Shown here: piece after piece, positions 33,377 to 46,113 of the stretch | Position numbering within the stretch: position 1 is the stretch's first letter | How the letters are laid out: each line of letters starts with the position of its first letter | Origin: Ligustrum vulgare | Lineage: Eukaryota > Streptophyta > Magnoliopsida > Lamiales > Oleaceae | Assembly (NCBI GenBank): GCA_963555705.1 | Contig: OY743176.1 | Span: 44,035,026 to 44,099,025, forward strand | Direction of reading: 5' to 3' | Length of the DNA stretch: 64,000 nucleotides | Program-made: the position numbers and the translations under genes | Notes under the pieces: model-generated | Databases searched by the model: none | What the model saw: only the letters and a program-made list of their open reading frames with translations | Told to the model about the DNA's origin: nothing

Positions 33377-35834
33377 ATTAAAATTATAGTTCAACTTAAA
33401 AAGCCAGTGTATTAAATCGGCAAACAAAAAAATGTTAAAGACTACAAGCAATATGAATTAAAAACTAATTAAATAAATCCATATATGATTTTATAGCATT
33501 CTTTCAAAGCTCATGTAAGAATTATTTGGTTGAAGTAAAACTCAATATCATTGAAATGTGTGTCAATTTTTTTGCTGCTTCGTATTTTTCTTCTCCCATT
33601 CCAATATCAAAATTTTATCACAAACCTACTATCAGTTGTATAAATTTCATGCATATAGTAAGCTAACTCCCTAATTTTCATAAACATTGTAGCTGTAACT
33701 CCATTTTTTAATTCAAAATAGAAAGCATAGAAATAATAGATAAATCAATGACATCAATTATGTAAGAAAGGAATTTAAGGAAAAGGAGGATGAGGTGCTA
33801 GAGAGATACCGGCTGAAGGTGAAGATAAAAAAAAAAATTCATTGGTAACTATTGTTTCTGTCAATTTGTGTCTCCGAATGTTGATAAAGCAGTTGTCCCT
33901 ACAAAAAATGAGAATGATAAAATTATTTAATATTCAAACATGAAAAAAAATATATATTCCAATGTTAAGTAAAAATAAATGTAGACTAAAACTAAAAATA
34001 ATCCTTAACAATAACATTTATATTTAATTTTTTAATGTGTGGTTTATTGAGAATTTTATGAATACTTATGATGATATCTCAAAGATATCTGTTTATCATC
34101 CGGAGATAGCATTTTACAGTATTATTTAAGACTTTAAACTTCCAATTATTACTATTTTTTTTTAATGTTTTTGTTTGAAGCAAAATTAATTTAATACAAT
34201 AGTTAAAAGAATGGTGATTGTTTATAGTGACTATTATATATCCTACCATATAATTATTCAAGCACCGAACAATATCAATAGAGAGAAAGGAGATGACTGA
34301 TTTTGGGCCTAATTTAGAAGATCGAGTGTTATATCCATTGTACATTCCTTAGATGTGAAATAGATAGAAAAAAATGTGAAGAAAAGAGAAAAATTAAAAA
34401 GTACAAAATATGAAGAACTCATTTTCAAACAGTACATGCAGGAAATGGCTTCATCCTTTCCTTGTTCAACTTTAATCAGCTACAAGTGTAGTTAATTTTT
34501 TTCTTCACCTAGCATTAGAATAAACATAAATTTGAATAACTAACATATCATGAGGAAAATCATAATTCCTTATATATGCATGAGCAATCTAGATTTTTTA
34601 TTGCTAGATAGTTAAAGTACTGCAATTTAAATGCCTTTAAATACAATCATTACAACAATAATGCCTTAATATACTAATACAAAAATGAATTCAGCAATTA
34701 GAAGTAAGTGGTGAAATAGAAGGGGAAAAAAAAGAATATAAAAAGGGATTCTTATAGCTAAAATTCAAGGAAAGTCCAATTTATATTTTTATTGATAATT
34801 TAAAATTCATGTATAATTGCTATGGCATCTCAAAGATATCTGATTTCCATATAGAAATAGCATTTTATAGTATTATTTAGGAATTTCAATAAACACTATC
34901 AAGAGAGAAAAAGGAAATAGCACAAGGATAATAATCAAGTGATGTTAGCTGTCCAAAAATAAAAGCAATTCATAGGAAGAAGAAGAAACGTGTCTTGAAA
35001 TAGAGAATCTGTGTGCTCTTATTGAAAGTGAAAGGAGACTTTGAGAAAGTGTGAAAGGAGACAATATAATTTACATACCTTGAAAAAGAGTTACATCCAT
35101 CTTTTTTATGGGTTTTTAAGGCAGTGGAATTGACCTACAAATATTGACAATCAGTATATGAGTTTTTCTTATTGAACAAAATAGTAATTGTATTGAAAGA
35201 TTGAAGGCAAAGTAATGAATAAATTATTGTTTCTTAGTAAGATATAAATAAATAATATTACTTAGTAACCATATGTAGAAGTTGTAAAATTTAAAATTAA
35301 TAAAGCACATAAAGTAATCATTCAAATAATATGAATGTATTATTTTCACATAAATTCCTTGAAATTATATAATAAATGTTATGAAAGAAGATTTTGCTAT
35401 GCAATTTTAAATATATTAAAAAGGCCTGAATTCAATTTATGTAATAAGAAACATTATTATCTACTAATTTTAAAAAAATAAATGTGGTGTTTGCAATGTT
35501 AGGATGACTTGAAAAAATCTTATTGTTAAAATTGTAAAATTTCAGAAATTATAATTATTTTTACTAAATATGTGTATACAATTATGCACAGCTATTAAAA
35601 TAGACGGAGCAAGTTCTGAATAGAGTAAAATAATCAAGTAAACAAGTAAGGAACTGAGAACTTCTTATAATGAATTAATATATAAAAAAGTTTAAAAATA
35701 TAGATACCAATATGCATCTATGATTATTTACCATAATAATGTTAAAATAATAAGCAATTCTAACTAATAGAGAGAAACCATTAATATACAAAACAAAAAA
35801 TAAAATAAAATAAAATGGTATATTTATTTAACAA

Positions 35835-38800
35835 CTAATGAATATTATTATCTACAAGATCGAGAATTTCATCGTATACAACATTCTTCATGCAACATCT
35901 ATGAGAATCTTCAGCATGAACATGTTCAGGTTTAATCAAAACTTTTATATTAGCACTTGTTCTAGCTCGTGATAATGCCACATATAATTGACCATGAGAG
36001 AACATAGAATTTGGTAAATACAAACCAATGAAATCTAAAGTTTGACCTCGTGCTTTATTAATTGTCATTGCAAAGCATGGACGTATAGGAAATTGAGTTT
36101 GTTTAAATGGAATTGAACATTTTTCACTTTCTAATGGTATAAACGGAATTCGTGGTAAGAACACATGCTTTCCTTTGTATTCACCAATTGCTATCTCAGC
36201 ATCAATAACATTACGATTAAATTCTCTAGCTATTAATTTAGTACCATTACATGGTCCTTCAACAGGATTTATGTTTCGAAGTAAAAGTACAGGACAATTT
36301 TTCTTCAATATAAGTTCATGTGGTGGTATTCCATTTGGTATTTACGTATTCAAAAAATCTTCGTGAATGTCAAGTTCAGTTCTATCTATAGGCTCATCAT
36401 AACTATAATACACAGTCTTGTCTCCTTCAAGCCGGTCTAATATCATGTTATTAATGAGATCCACATTTTCATTTTTGGGAGTTAAAATCACCCTGTTCAC
36501 CATAGATAAATTGTATACATCATGACTTGTAATATTTGGAAACACATGGTTAATTAAAACTTTTATTGATTCCGTTTCACTTTTAAATGGAATTACTATT
36601 TTATTAAGAAGTTGAATCATGTTGCAAAAATGTAATGGTACTTTATCATTACCAATTGATAATAAGTATTTACAAAATTCAATATGCTGATGAGCTTGCA
36701 TATTTTGTACTAAAGAAATACATGTAAATGAAGGCCACAAAGATAAGAAAACTAAGCTTGCTTTAATAATTTTTGTTTTTTAACCATTAGGGATAACGGG
36801 TGAAATTTTCCTAAAATCTTCACCAAGTACCACAACTTTTCCACCAAATGGCATTTCATTTCCATTAAATCTTGCAATAATCTATCTAAAGCTTCAATTG
36901 CAAAACGATGAACCATCGGTGCTTCATCCCAAATAATTGATTTGCTAAGTATCAAAAGTTGTCCAAAAGCTAATTGTTTACTAATAGAACATACAATATT
37001 TGGTGATAACTCTAGTGGGATTTTAAGTCTTGAATGAGCAGTTCGACTATCAGGAAATAAAGAGGCAGCAACACCCGATGATGCAGTAGCAAGTGCAATT
37101 AGTCGTTTACTTCGAACATATGTTAATAGAGTTTTATACAAAAATGTTTTTCCTGTTCCTCCAGGACCATCAATAAAAAAGAGACCACTACTATTTGACA
37201 TTATTTTCTCTAAAATCATGTCATATGCATACTTTTGTTCGATATTTAATTTTTCTACCATATAACTATTATCTATATTTGTATTATATTCTCTTGTTTC
37301 TTCTGCCACCATGTTTGCCAATCTATCTTGTTCATTTATGTATAGAGTATATGGAACTAAGCTGTAATTGTTTATATGTTTCCCAGAAAATTCAAGAGTA
37401 TCATTTATACATTTAAGTGTTTTCTCTTCAACTATAGTATAAGGCAATCCTTGTGAGATAAAATTTTCCATCATAAAATCCTTATAAGCTAACCACAGAT
37501 TTGATGGATCAATTGGAGCACAGAAAAGAAAAATAGTAGCAAACAGAAGACGTAAGGAGTGAGGCATTTGATAAGTAGTTGCTTCAGCCATGCATAGGTC
37601 ACAATTTTTATCTTCATTCAATAATCCATGAAGTGAAGCTGCTTCACGAAAAATTTTAACTTGTACATTATTGACTCGTTTGAGGTCATTATAAGAAGTT
37701 ACTTGTTTAGTATGATTTAAAAGAACACATAAATAGTATCTCTCACCTTCATTAGGATTAGCATAAACAATTCTACCAATAACAAATTTTTGCTTTCTTG
37801 GTTCCCAAATACGTCCTTGACTGTCCCGAACAAAATGAATTGGGAAATCTGTATATAATAAAGTTCGTGCCTTTTCATTTACAATATTCATTCGAAAATA
37901 TCCTGTAAGCATAGTACATTGGAAAAAATCTTTTCTTATGATGTTAGTTAAATTATCAGAATCTGTAAATGTTATGGTTTGTTGATTTTCAGAGTGTAAT
38001 TGTAAAGAAATTACTGAAGGGTTATTCTCAGCTAAATTGAATCCATAAATTCTCCAAATAGCTTCTGGAGCTGATATCCACCTTGCATTTTGAAATTTAG
38101 TAATTTCATCCATAATTCTTTCATTATCATTTTCATCAATACAAAAATTTATTCGATCATGTCCTTTATATACATATTTATATAAATATTTTACAGCTTT
38201 TACAGTAGAGCAAATTTCAACATTTATATGACAATCATTTTTAGCAAGCAAAAATGGATTGTATGGTATTACCCATCTATTATCTAGATAATGACCTCTA
38301 ACTTTTATTTATTCTTTGTTATCACGCCGCCTATATTTTGGATAAGAATTATTACCTAGAGTTGTATAAGTGACAAATTCTTTTGGGTATTTATTTTTAC
38401 ATGTATTATTATGATCCATACATACTTTTTTTTGGGTTTAAAGTACCACAAGGTCCATGCATCATATGTTTTATAACACGGGATCGCAAAAAAGAATCGG
38501 TAACTTGATTCGGAATCTCACATGAAACAATCTCATCAATTATATTAGGTGTATTAACTTTGGCACCTTGTTTCAAAATAATTAAAAAATGAGCATGAGA
38601 CAAACTACGCTTTTGGAATTCAACAACGCAAATATAAGCTGCAACAGAACCAAATATTTCTTTATTAAATAAATAATTCTTTAGTTCTTCTAATTTTGCT
38701 CTAAAAATTCGAGAAATTAGGTCTAGGCGATTCTGAGCCTCACCATCATACATTAATTCATTTTTTTATTTCTGACCAATTTGGATTGTAAGTCATTGTA

Positions 38801-40722
38801 AGGAAAATATCTGGCTTCCCAAAACGTTGAACTAAAGTCATCGCATCCATATATCGTTTTTCATTATCTCTTGGGCCACCAACAAAAGATGATGGTAATA
38901 TAATTCGTTTTCCAATTTTATGAGCCCTAGTATCACCCATTTCAACACTATCAACAATTCATTGATAAAGATCAGCTCGTATTTGTTTTTGGTTTTTTTC
39001 TAAAAAAAATCTAATCTGGACGTCTCAATTTTTACATACATATCTACAATGTATTGTTGCAATAATCTACCAGTGTGAAGAAGAATTGATGTACCTGAAG
39101 GGCGAGTCTTTAACTTATAGCAATAGTATTCTTTTAAGGAGATTTGACCTCGCTTATGCTTCGTTGTTAGCACTAAATAAATAGGAAAAAAAATGATAAA
39201 ACTAATATTAGAAGAATGATAAACAATATAGATGAATTTAAAAGCAATATATTTTTGGGAAAAAATATATAATTTTAACAACATGATTCTTCTCTTCCAA
39301 TTAAGTCTTCAACGGTCATAACATTGTCTAAGTTCAAATCATTTGTTATTCCCTGGTTAGTAGAAGTACGAGCTTTATTAACTATTAGTATGCCTTCATG
39401 CCAACCAGGTTCCCCATACGGAAATAACAATGGATATTGAAGTGGGTCATAACACCCATAATAATAATTGACACGATGAATAGCATTAGAATGGGATTGT
39501 ACACAAATATCACAGACTGTCACATTTGTAGATGGTTGATCATCAACCCAAATGGCTGCAACTTGAGAAACAGAAGGTTTATTATAGATCCTTTGATCAA
39601 AGGCCTGGATCAGACTTCAAATGAATTTGTAATGATTCGAACGATTCAAGTTGACCAAGCGATCAGAAGAATTGAGAATATGGATTTGGACGTAAGATTT
39701 CCATTAATCTCTGAAGCAAATCAACGCTAAATCTATCAGGAAGATTTAGTCTATTTTAAATTTCATGATCAGTATCATAGAAATATAATTGTAAATACGA
39801 AGGTTTATCATCTTTAGGTAAAAGGCTATTTATATAATGATGAACTTGTCCTTGGACTCTAAAAGTATATATTCCTTTGTTCATCCTACATAATTCCTTG
39901 TCATAATTAACACTGAATGATGTGAAAGCAAAATGGTTATTATATGTACGACATATGCATCGAAATTTTAGACATTCATCATTTGTGGACAAAAATAAAT
40001 CTCTTAATTCAATGGGCATTTCATTAAAGCATAATTTTACTTGTCCATCCATACAACAGAAGCTTTTGCTTTCTTTCCAATTTTTTTTTGCATTACAATG
40101 TGTAATAAATGTAGGGTAAGGTAATATGAACGACTCAGAAGGAATATCATGAATATTTAGAATCATATTTTGTTCTTCATCCTCTGTAAATAGAAATGGC
40201 ATAGGACTTTGACTTATATTATTATTTGATTGTGTAGGCACATCATAAGAACATGTGGTCGTTACTGCAATAAAATATTTAAGAATATTAATTATGATAA
40301 TATATGTGATAATATCATTAAAGAGATAGGGTCTAAAAAGAAGGGTGGGGGGAATTAAATAAGACAGAGAAGGAAAAATAACCTGGAATATGGCCTTGCA
40401 CATTTTTACTAAAATCATAATTAACATCAATTCTTCTTCTGTGTAAAAAAATCATATACATATAAAAAAAAACCAATAAGAGAACAACAAAAATAAAACA
40501 CAACCATATCCATTTTAAGAAATAAATATACATTATATACCTTCTAAAAAAGATAAGCGCCTTGATCTCCGAAAAGTTGGTTTAAAAGTAGATCCTTTTG
40601 TTTTTTCTTTTCAGCGTACAATTCTCTACGCCTTTTATTTTCTATGTCTCTTCGCTTAGCGTAAGCTTCTCTACACTTTTTGTTACGTGCATTCCTTATC
40701 TCAACCTCCGTTGAAGGATTCA
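35835..40722 (-). pseudogene. Helitron B Rep-PIF1 helicase (RepHel), several lesions
   Basis: Starting at ATG 40722, the first exon (to about 40556) is basic (NARNKKCREAYAKRRD). An exon from about 40266 carries the Helitron-like N-terminal domain (NNHFAFTSFSVNYDKELC), then QRFGKPDIFL and an intact HAH metal motif near 38593-38601, although its context reads KRSLSHAHF rather than KRGLPHAH. YLYKYVYKGHDR follows, then the SF1 helicase with Walker A GPGGTGKT (37145-37168), Walker B IIWDEAP (about 36920-36940) and a C-terminal MTINKARGQTLD and YVALSRAR. RepHel nicks and unwinds the element for rolling-circle movement (known). Breaks include TAA 39756-39758, TGA 39663-39665, a frameshift near 39590, a stop at the 38755 region and a frameshift near 36860. 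It is dead as written. Confidence 0.9.
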
Positions 40723-43485
40723 TTAATAATTAACTACACAATACTAAAAAAAAAAAAACAGAGAGAGATTAAATTAGAAACATGCAATACGAATAATTGC
40801 TCAAAAAAATCTATTCCCCTTCTCAATTAAAATATTAAAAATTGTCAATAATCACAGACTCAACAAAAATTCAAACTTTGATACTAAATATTCTTCCACA
40901 CCGAAATGGTGAAAAACCAATCCTTGGAAATCCAATCCAGCAAGAGTCTCTGACCAAGATTTTACACCAAAAACATAAGGCATTTTTTTCACGGAATGAG
41001 GATGCCCAAATTTTGCACCATAAATATCTTTAACATCCTACATAACCGAAAAACAAGAATAAAAGTTTAAAAAAAAAATGAATCAAACGCAAATATGAGA
41101 GAACGTTGGTTGATATGAAAATACATGATAGAGATTGAAATCCAACAACATAAGAACATCTAAAACATGTGTTCTCTTTTCCAATTTATGAACACCACCT
41201 TTTGGCCCCTAAGCCCCTATTTGGTGGAGAGTAAAATCAAATTTTTAGCAGATTTTGATAAAAGTTAATGATGTGTGTAGTTGAAAAGGTGTGGATCCCA
41301 AGAAATATATGGTTCAGATTGATTTTTGACTTTGACTTAGATTAAAATTTAGAATTTAATTTGTACCAAACAGGGGCTTAGTAAATGGCACATGTTTCCA
41401 CTCTTACCTTAATAATCCAAACTGTAATTAATCTGAATAAAGGACAAACCATAATAGAATTATTATTACTTAATCACCCAGCTACATTCATATAATTTTT
41501 TACATCGAAAATAGAGAAATTATATCCAAAACAAACTTAAAACCAATTTAAATTACGACAAATATAATCCACCAAAGTTACACGTCAAGTTCTTAGTCAA
41601 TTAGGACCACCTAGAACGAAACTATTCAACTAATCATTTTGACGTGAACGATGATCAAGTTAAGTCACTTGCATCGAATAATGAAGTGCTAAATGTTTTC
41701 TAAGAACTAAAAGCAGCAGCAGAATTTTAATTATTGAAACAATTATTTAGTGCATGTAAACAGATCTAGCTGTTGAAAATAGCAATATAATAATCCAATC
41801 AAAATCTCTCATGACTGGTGATCAAGTTAAGTCACTTGAATCGAATAATCCCAAAGAACTAAAACAGAATACAACAGAATTTTAATTATTGAACAATTGT
41901 TTAATGCATGCATACAGATCTAGCAGTGGAAAACAGCAATATGATAATTCAATCAGAATCTTAGTTTTGTCTTTAAGAATAAGTGCAACGGAATCATAAC
42001 ATCGGACCCACCTATAAAAGTATTCATATCAGTAATAATTTACAGATAGACTTGTCCAAAATAGAAATAAGAAAATGACTTCACTTTTAATTTTAAAACC
42101 CACCCACCAAAAATTAACATTAATACATATTAAAATCACTGATAATGAGATCAATTACCAATTTTTGAAGTTGAATTTCTTTAAGGATTTACATCAACGA
42201 AGGAAAAAATGGAAGGGTGGATAGAAATTTAAAAAATGTATAAGAAAAGGCCAAAAAAAAAAAAAAAAATTGTCAACAATTTTTCATATCTCATGTGACT
42301 CACAGGGATCTATGGAAGTAAACACATAATTATTGAAATTCGAAATTCAGAAAAGATATAAATAAATCATATATTGCTGAAGCTAAAGTTACCTCACATA
42401 AAGCTTAAAAAGAAATGAACATCAGTTACTTTGATTTCAGCTGAAAATACACCCAAAAGCACTAAAGCACCAAACGTTTTGTCAATGTGAAAATATAATT
42501 GAAAAAAGGAAATCCTCAACAATATGATACAAAGAAAGACACCACGTTCAAAATGACTGCAAATTGGAAAGTAACATAATTAAGAATTAACAAACATACA
42601 ATAATATAGATTAAAGTAAATTTATGGATCAACAGAAGCACAGAGAGCAGTGAAACAAACAGAGTGGGCTATTGAAATCCCAAGAAAATGCAAATTTTAT
42701 TGACATTAGATACAAAATAATAACCAACAGGGTCAAAATCATACCAAAACCCAAAATGCAGAATAAGGTAACTCAAAGGGAAAAAAAAAATCATAAGTAC
42801 AATAAAACACCCAATTCTTACATAAAATAAAGCTAACCCATAAACAGATTATCTATTTACAAAACGCAAGTTCCCCAAAACTGAAATTAGTGTAATTCTT
42901 GAAGAGCAGCTTCACGCATAGAGGGGTTCCTTTTTGAGTCCCTGCTAAGTCACCAACACTCCACCACCCCCCATAATTTTTACTTAGTAGTCAGTAATCA
43001 ATTTTAAGAAAAATGGTGAATGCTAATTCTATAATAATTTTACATCAGAGAGATACATTGAGAGAAAAGATATAATAAACATATAATAGACGATGGGAGA
43101 CTCTAAAAATGTCACATGTCTAAAAAATTATAAGCACCAAAAAATACACATATTTTATAAAAATAGAGGAAACCAAGAAACCTGGAAATGGGAAATCGGA
43201 ATTGATCCAGCAAGAAGCAACAACATGAGGTAAATCGCCCGCACGATACAAAACCGAAGGAGAAAACTTAACCCCGAACGAGGCAACACCACAGATAGGA
43301 AACGACGAGGAACAGGAATCGCAGATTTGGTAATGCCACAGATGGGAGAACGGAGAGGAACATCGAACAAGGGATGAACGATAAGGAAGAGAGGGTTTTG
43401 TCAAAGAGTGTTCTAGAAGGGCACTTGAATGAAAAATACAAATCAATATTGGTCCGGATCGGGTAAAAACAAGTTAAATGGATAG
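40723..43485. other. Helitron B 5' region, no gene seen
   Basis: AT-rich leader of the minus-strand RepHel gene. It includes the MITE at 41210-41380 and a diverged direct duplication around GATCAAGTTAAGTCACTTG(C/A)ATCGAATAAT (41650-41770 and 41818-41945). The minus strand 43480-43120 is open in two frames and pyrimidine-rich, but resembles no protein I know. Confidence 0.5.
41210..41380. mobile_element. MITE in Helitron B leader
   Basis: Its ends TAAGCCCCTATTTGGT and ACCAAACAGGGGCTTA are nearly perfect 16-bp inverted repeats. An internal GACTTTGACTTAGATTAAAATTTA is the inverse of a phrase in the MITE at 460-623, so both belong to one family. Non-coding. Confidence 0.8.
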
Positions 43486-43490
43486 GGAAG

Positions 43491-44408
43491 TGATGAGATC
43501 CCAGTCGGGGAATCTCGTCGAACACGCGGAATAACGATAATTAAAACCTAGGAAAGATCTAGATCAGATCAAACATGAAAAATAAACAAGAATTAAATTA
43601 CTGGAAAGATAAAATTGACGATAGGATCTTGACCCAAGATTCACGATGCAAGAAATTGACGATGCGGAATCGAGATCCAAGGTTTTCGAAACACCACAAG
43701 GACTTGTCAATTTCTTTGATAAGATTCTAAATTGGAAACGCCACAAATATTCTCGCGAATATTTGATAAGTTCAACGCCACAAATATTTCACATTATCTG
43801 ATAAGTTGGATTTGTTCTCGAAGAACACAAAAGGGACTCCTCAACCTTTTAATTGGAGAAAACTCTCTCAACTTTATTAATCTCAAAACTCAAACTAAAC
43901 TAAACTGTTTTTTACAATGAATGGAAAAAAAATATAAATAAGCAAAATAACATAGTCGCTAATTTACTAAAAATAGAATTCTAATTAAACTAGAATACTA
44001 AAATAGGCAAACAATTAATTAAAAATGAAAAATAATTAAAAATCCCCTAAAATCCGAAAAACCTCAATTACGGCCGTGATAAACACTTTTACGGCCGTAA
44101 AAGGCTTTTTGCTTAAGACTTACGGCCGTGACCATCTTTCTTACGGCCGTAAATATGGAATTCTTCAATTCTTCATCTGATCCCGAGGCGGAGTTACGGC
44201 CATGATAATAACTTTTAAGGCCGTGACAGATCTTCGTTACGGCTGTAATGATCATTCTGCCCAAATAACTTGATCACTCGTCTCGGCTTGTTCCTTTCGC
44301 CTTCTCGGCTTGACTCCAACATGAAACTTGCTCCGTTTTGCACGTAGATCGCTGTCATATTGCCGATGTCTCGACTTTTCCCTTCGATGCCTGGTCCGGA
44401 TCATATCA
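43491..44408 (-). repeat. 3' LTR (left copy) of the 3.5 kb Gypsy element
   Basis: Minus-strand start TGATATGATCC, end GGGATCTCATCA. It contains seven TTACGGCCGTRA-type sites between 44067 and 44249, three of them mutated (GGCCAT, AAGGCC, GGCTGT). Confidence 0.95.
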
Positions 44409-44911
44409 TACTCCCTCTCTTGAAAAGGATTCGACCTCGAATCCATTTTTGGTCGGCTTTTCAAATCCCTCCTGCTCTCCTTGGCTCGATGATCATTTTT
44501 AAGCTTTATGCGATCTTTTAGACTTTTGGGATGCTCATTTTTGCCAATGAATTTCTTTCCCGTCTTAAGTTCATGGTTTGACTTCGGTACCTGTAAAACA
44601 GATTTTAAAGAACTGGGAAGGGGTGTGTTAGCGTGAGTAAGTGCAAATAGACTCATTTTTGTGGTAGACTCTCTTGTCTTTTGCTTTTTGCACTCAGTCT
44701 CTCCTTTTTCTGAGGTTTGAACCTCAACCCTCTTTTCTTTATTTGTCACTCCCTCTCCTTTTTCTGAGGTCGTGGACTCAACTCTCTTTTCTTTAATTTC
44801 CACTCTCTCTTCTTTTTCGGAGGTCGTGGCCTCAACTCTCTTATTTTTCCCCTCAAACTCACTTTTCACTTTCAATTGATCTCTCAGGGCTTCAGTTGGA
44901 GATAGTGGCAT
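44409..44911 (-). CDS. Protease-to-pol linker with repeats, fused to pol tail
   Basis: The frame starts at ATG 44911 and runs on into the LTR (to 44252). Its N-terminal part has four tandem copies of a ~17-residue unit of the type KRVExTTSEKGE (about 44700-44865). The end, RSNPFQ followed by ERE, matches the C-terminus expected of a full polyprotein just before the 3' LTR. Thus a deletion has brought linker and tail together. The comparable linker in the second Gypsy element (55898-56212) has the same kind of repeats with different residues. Confidence 0.7.
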
Positions 44912-45246
44912 TAGAGTAAACTTTTTCCCCCTTTTACCAGGCTGTATCTATTCGTATACCCATCATGTAGCACAGCCCTTTCATGCTGCCAAGGTCTCCC
45001 CAACAGTATGTGACTAATTTGCATTGGCACCACGTCACAAATTACCTCATCCGAATACCCACCAAAAGAAAATGCCACTAAAGCCTGTCTCTTCACCTTA
45101 ACTTCCCCTGACTCAGTCAACCATTGTAATTTATAAGGCGTTGGATGTTTCGTTAAAGGTAAGCCTAATTTTTCCACCAACATTGTACTAACTACATTAG
45201 TACAACTTCCCCCGTCAATCACCAAGCTACAAACTTTTTCATCCAC
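44911..45246 (-). CDS. Gypsy aspartic protease domain
   Basis: A 111-residue open frame with the active-site type motif LVIDGGSCTNVVS, then LGLPLTKHPTPYKLQWL and HILLGRPWQ, the order seen in plant Gypsy retropepsins. Retropepsin-type D-S/T-G reads D-G-G here, which is usual for this plant group as far as I recall. It overlaps by one base the linker frame ending at 44911. It would process the Gag-Pol polyprotein, but no RT or integrase remains downstream. Confidence 0.85.
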   Translation of the reverse strand: MDEKVCSLVIDGGSCTNVVSTMLVEKLGLPLTKHPTPYKLQWLTESGEVKVKRQALVAFSFGGYSDEVICDVVPMQISHILLGRPWQHERAVLHDGYTNRYSLVKGGKSLL

Positions 45247-45276
45247 TAAGCATCTAGTGCGAAAAATATTATCCTT

Positions 45277-45795
45277 CTACTCATCCACGTTACCCACAAC
45301 ATCCACCTTACGTCTAATGCTAAGATCACGCCTATCAATAATTGACTCATCCACCATAATACTTTTTGCCCCTTCACTATTACATCTATCCTTTTTATGT
45401 GGACAATCAAGTGCAATGTGACCCCGTTCCAAACATTTAAAGCACTTAATATTTTTATCCTTAAGAGGCTTGGAATCAGAATTATTTTTACCTTTGGTTG
45501 TCGGTTCCTCCCTCCTTTTGTGAACATGATCACTACTCTCCCGTTTTGATGTCTCTTTTCGCTTTAATGACTTTTCATCCATTCCATCTCCGTACCTAGC
45601 ATGAAATTCACGCTTACTAATCCTCCTAGCCATAGAGTCCGCCCGCGATTGCTCATTTTTCAATTGGGCAATCATCGCATCTCTTTTATCCATCCTAGCC
45701 ATTACCTTCTTAAATTTTTTCTGCATCTCTGCCAATAATTCAACACCCTGCTCCAATATCCTATTCCCTCTTTCGGGGCGTTTGTTGTCACCCAT
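45277..45795 (-). CDS. Gag C-terminal part with zinc knuckle
   Basis: A 172-residue open frame starts at ATG 45795. Features are a coiled-coil-like, Lys/Glu-rich N-terminal half (EQGVELLAEMQKKFKK) and a CCHC zinc knuckle CFKCLERGHIALDC (C-x2-C-x4-H-x4-C) near 45395-45436 for binding element RNA. The usual Gypsy gag core (FQGK...WWDQL region) is missing, so the N-terminal capsid domain seems deleted. A stop separates it from the protease frame 31 bp downstream. It belongs to the deleted 3.5 kb Gypsy element and is not a host gene. Confidence 0.85.
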   Translation of the reverse strand: MGDNKRPERGNRILEQGVELLAEMQKKFKKVMARMDKRDAMIAQLKNEQSRADSMARRISKREFHARYGDGMDEKSLKRKETSKRESSDHVHKRREEPTTKGKNNSDSKPLKDKNIKCFKCLERGHIALDCPHKKDRCNSEGAKSIMVDESIIDRRDLSIRRKVDVVGNVDE

Positions 45796-46113
45796 TGATG
45801 AAGATTTGGAAATTAAGAAAATTCGGAATATTTGGGGAATATTTGGAATATGGAAAAAAAATGAAATTTTCGAAAAAAAAAATTATTTTTTAATCTCCTG
45901 CCAGAGAATTGGACTACGAGTGTGGCAGAAAAAAACGAAACTGAATTTGGACGAAAAACGAACAAGAAAAACACTTTTAAATTTTTGGGACTGACTCTTA
46001 TGGATCAAACTGAATAAAATTATGACTGACACGAAGAACGCGAAGAACACGAAAAAAATCAAGAAATTCAAGAAATGCAAGAATCTGAAATAGATCCAAG
46101 CTCTGATACCAGA

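Larger units (their letters stand above)
32152..35834. other. Helitron B spacer between helicase and RPA genes
   Basis: About 3.7 kb, AT-rich. It holds (TA)n(GA)n at 32957-33042, (TTA)n at 33328-33374, and two diverged copies of a ~95-bp segment with CATCTCAAAGATATCTG and TAGCATTTTA(C/T)AGTATTATTTA (34070-34140 and 34828-34890). No coding frame is convincing; the RPA promoter should lie in its left part. Confidence 0.5.

Noticed and set aside
43120..43525. Two overlapping minus-strand frames near the Helitron B 5' end
   Set aside because: Pyrimidine-rich leader sequence with Ser/Pro/Phe bias; no conserved motif, different frames equally open.
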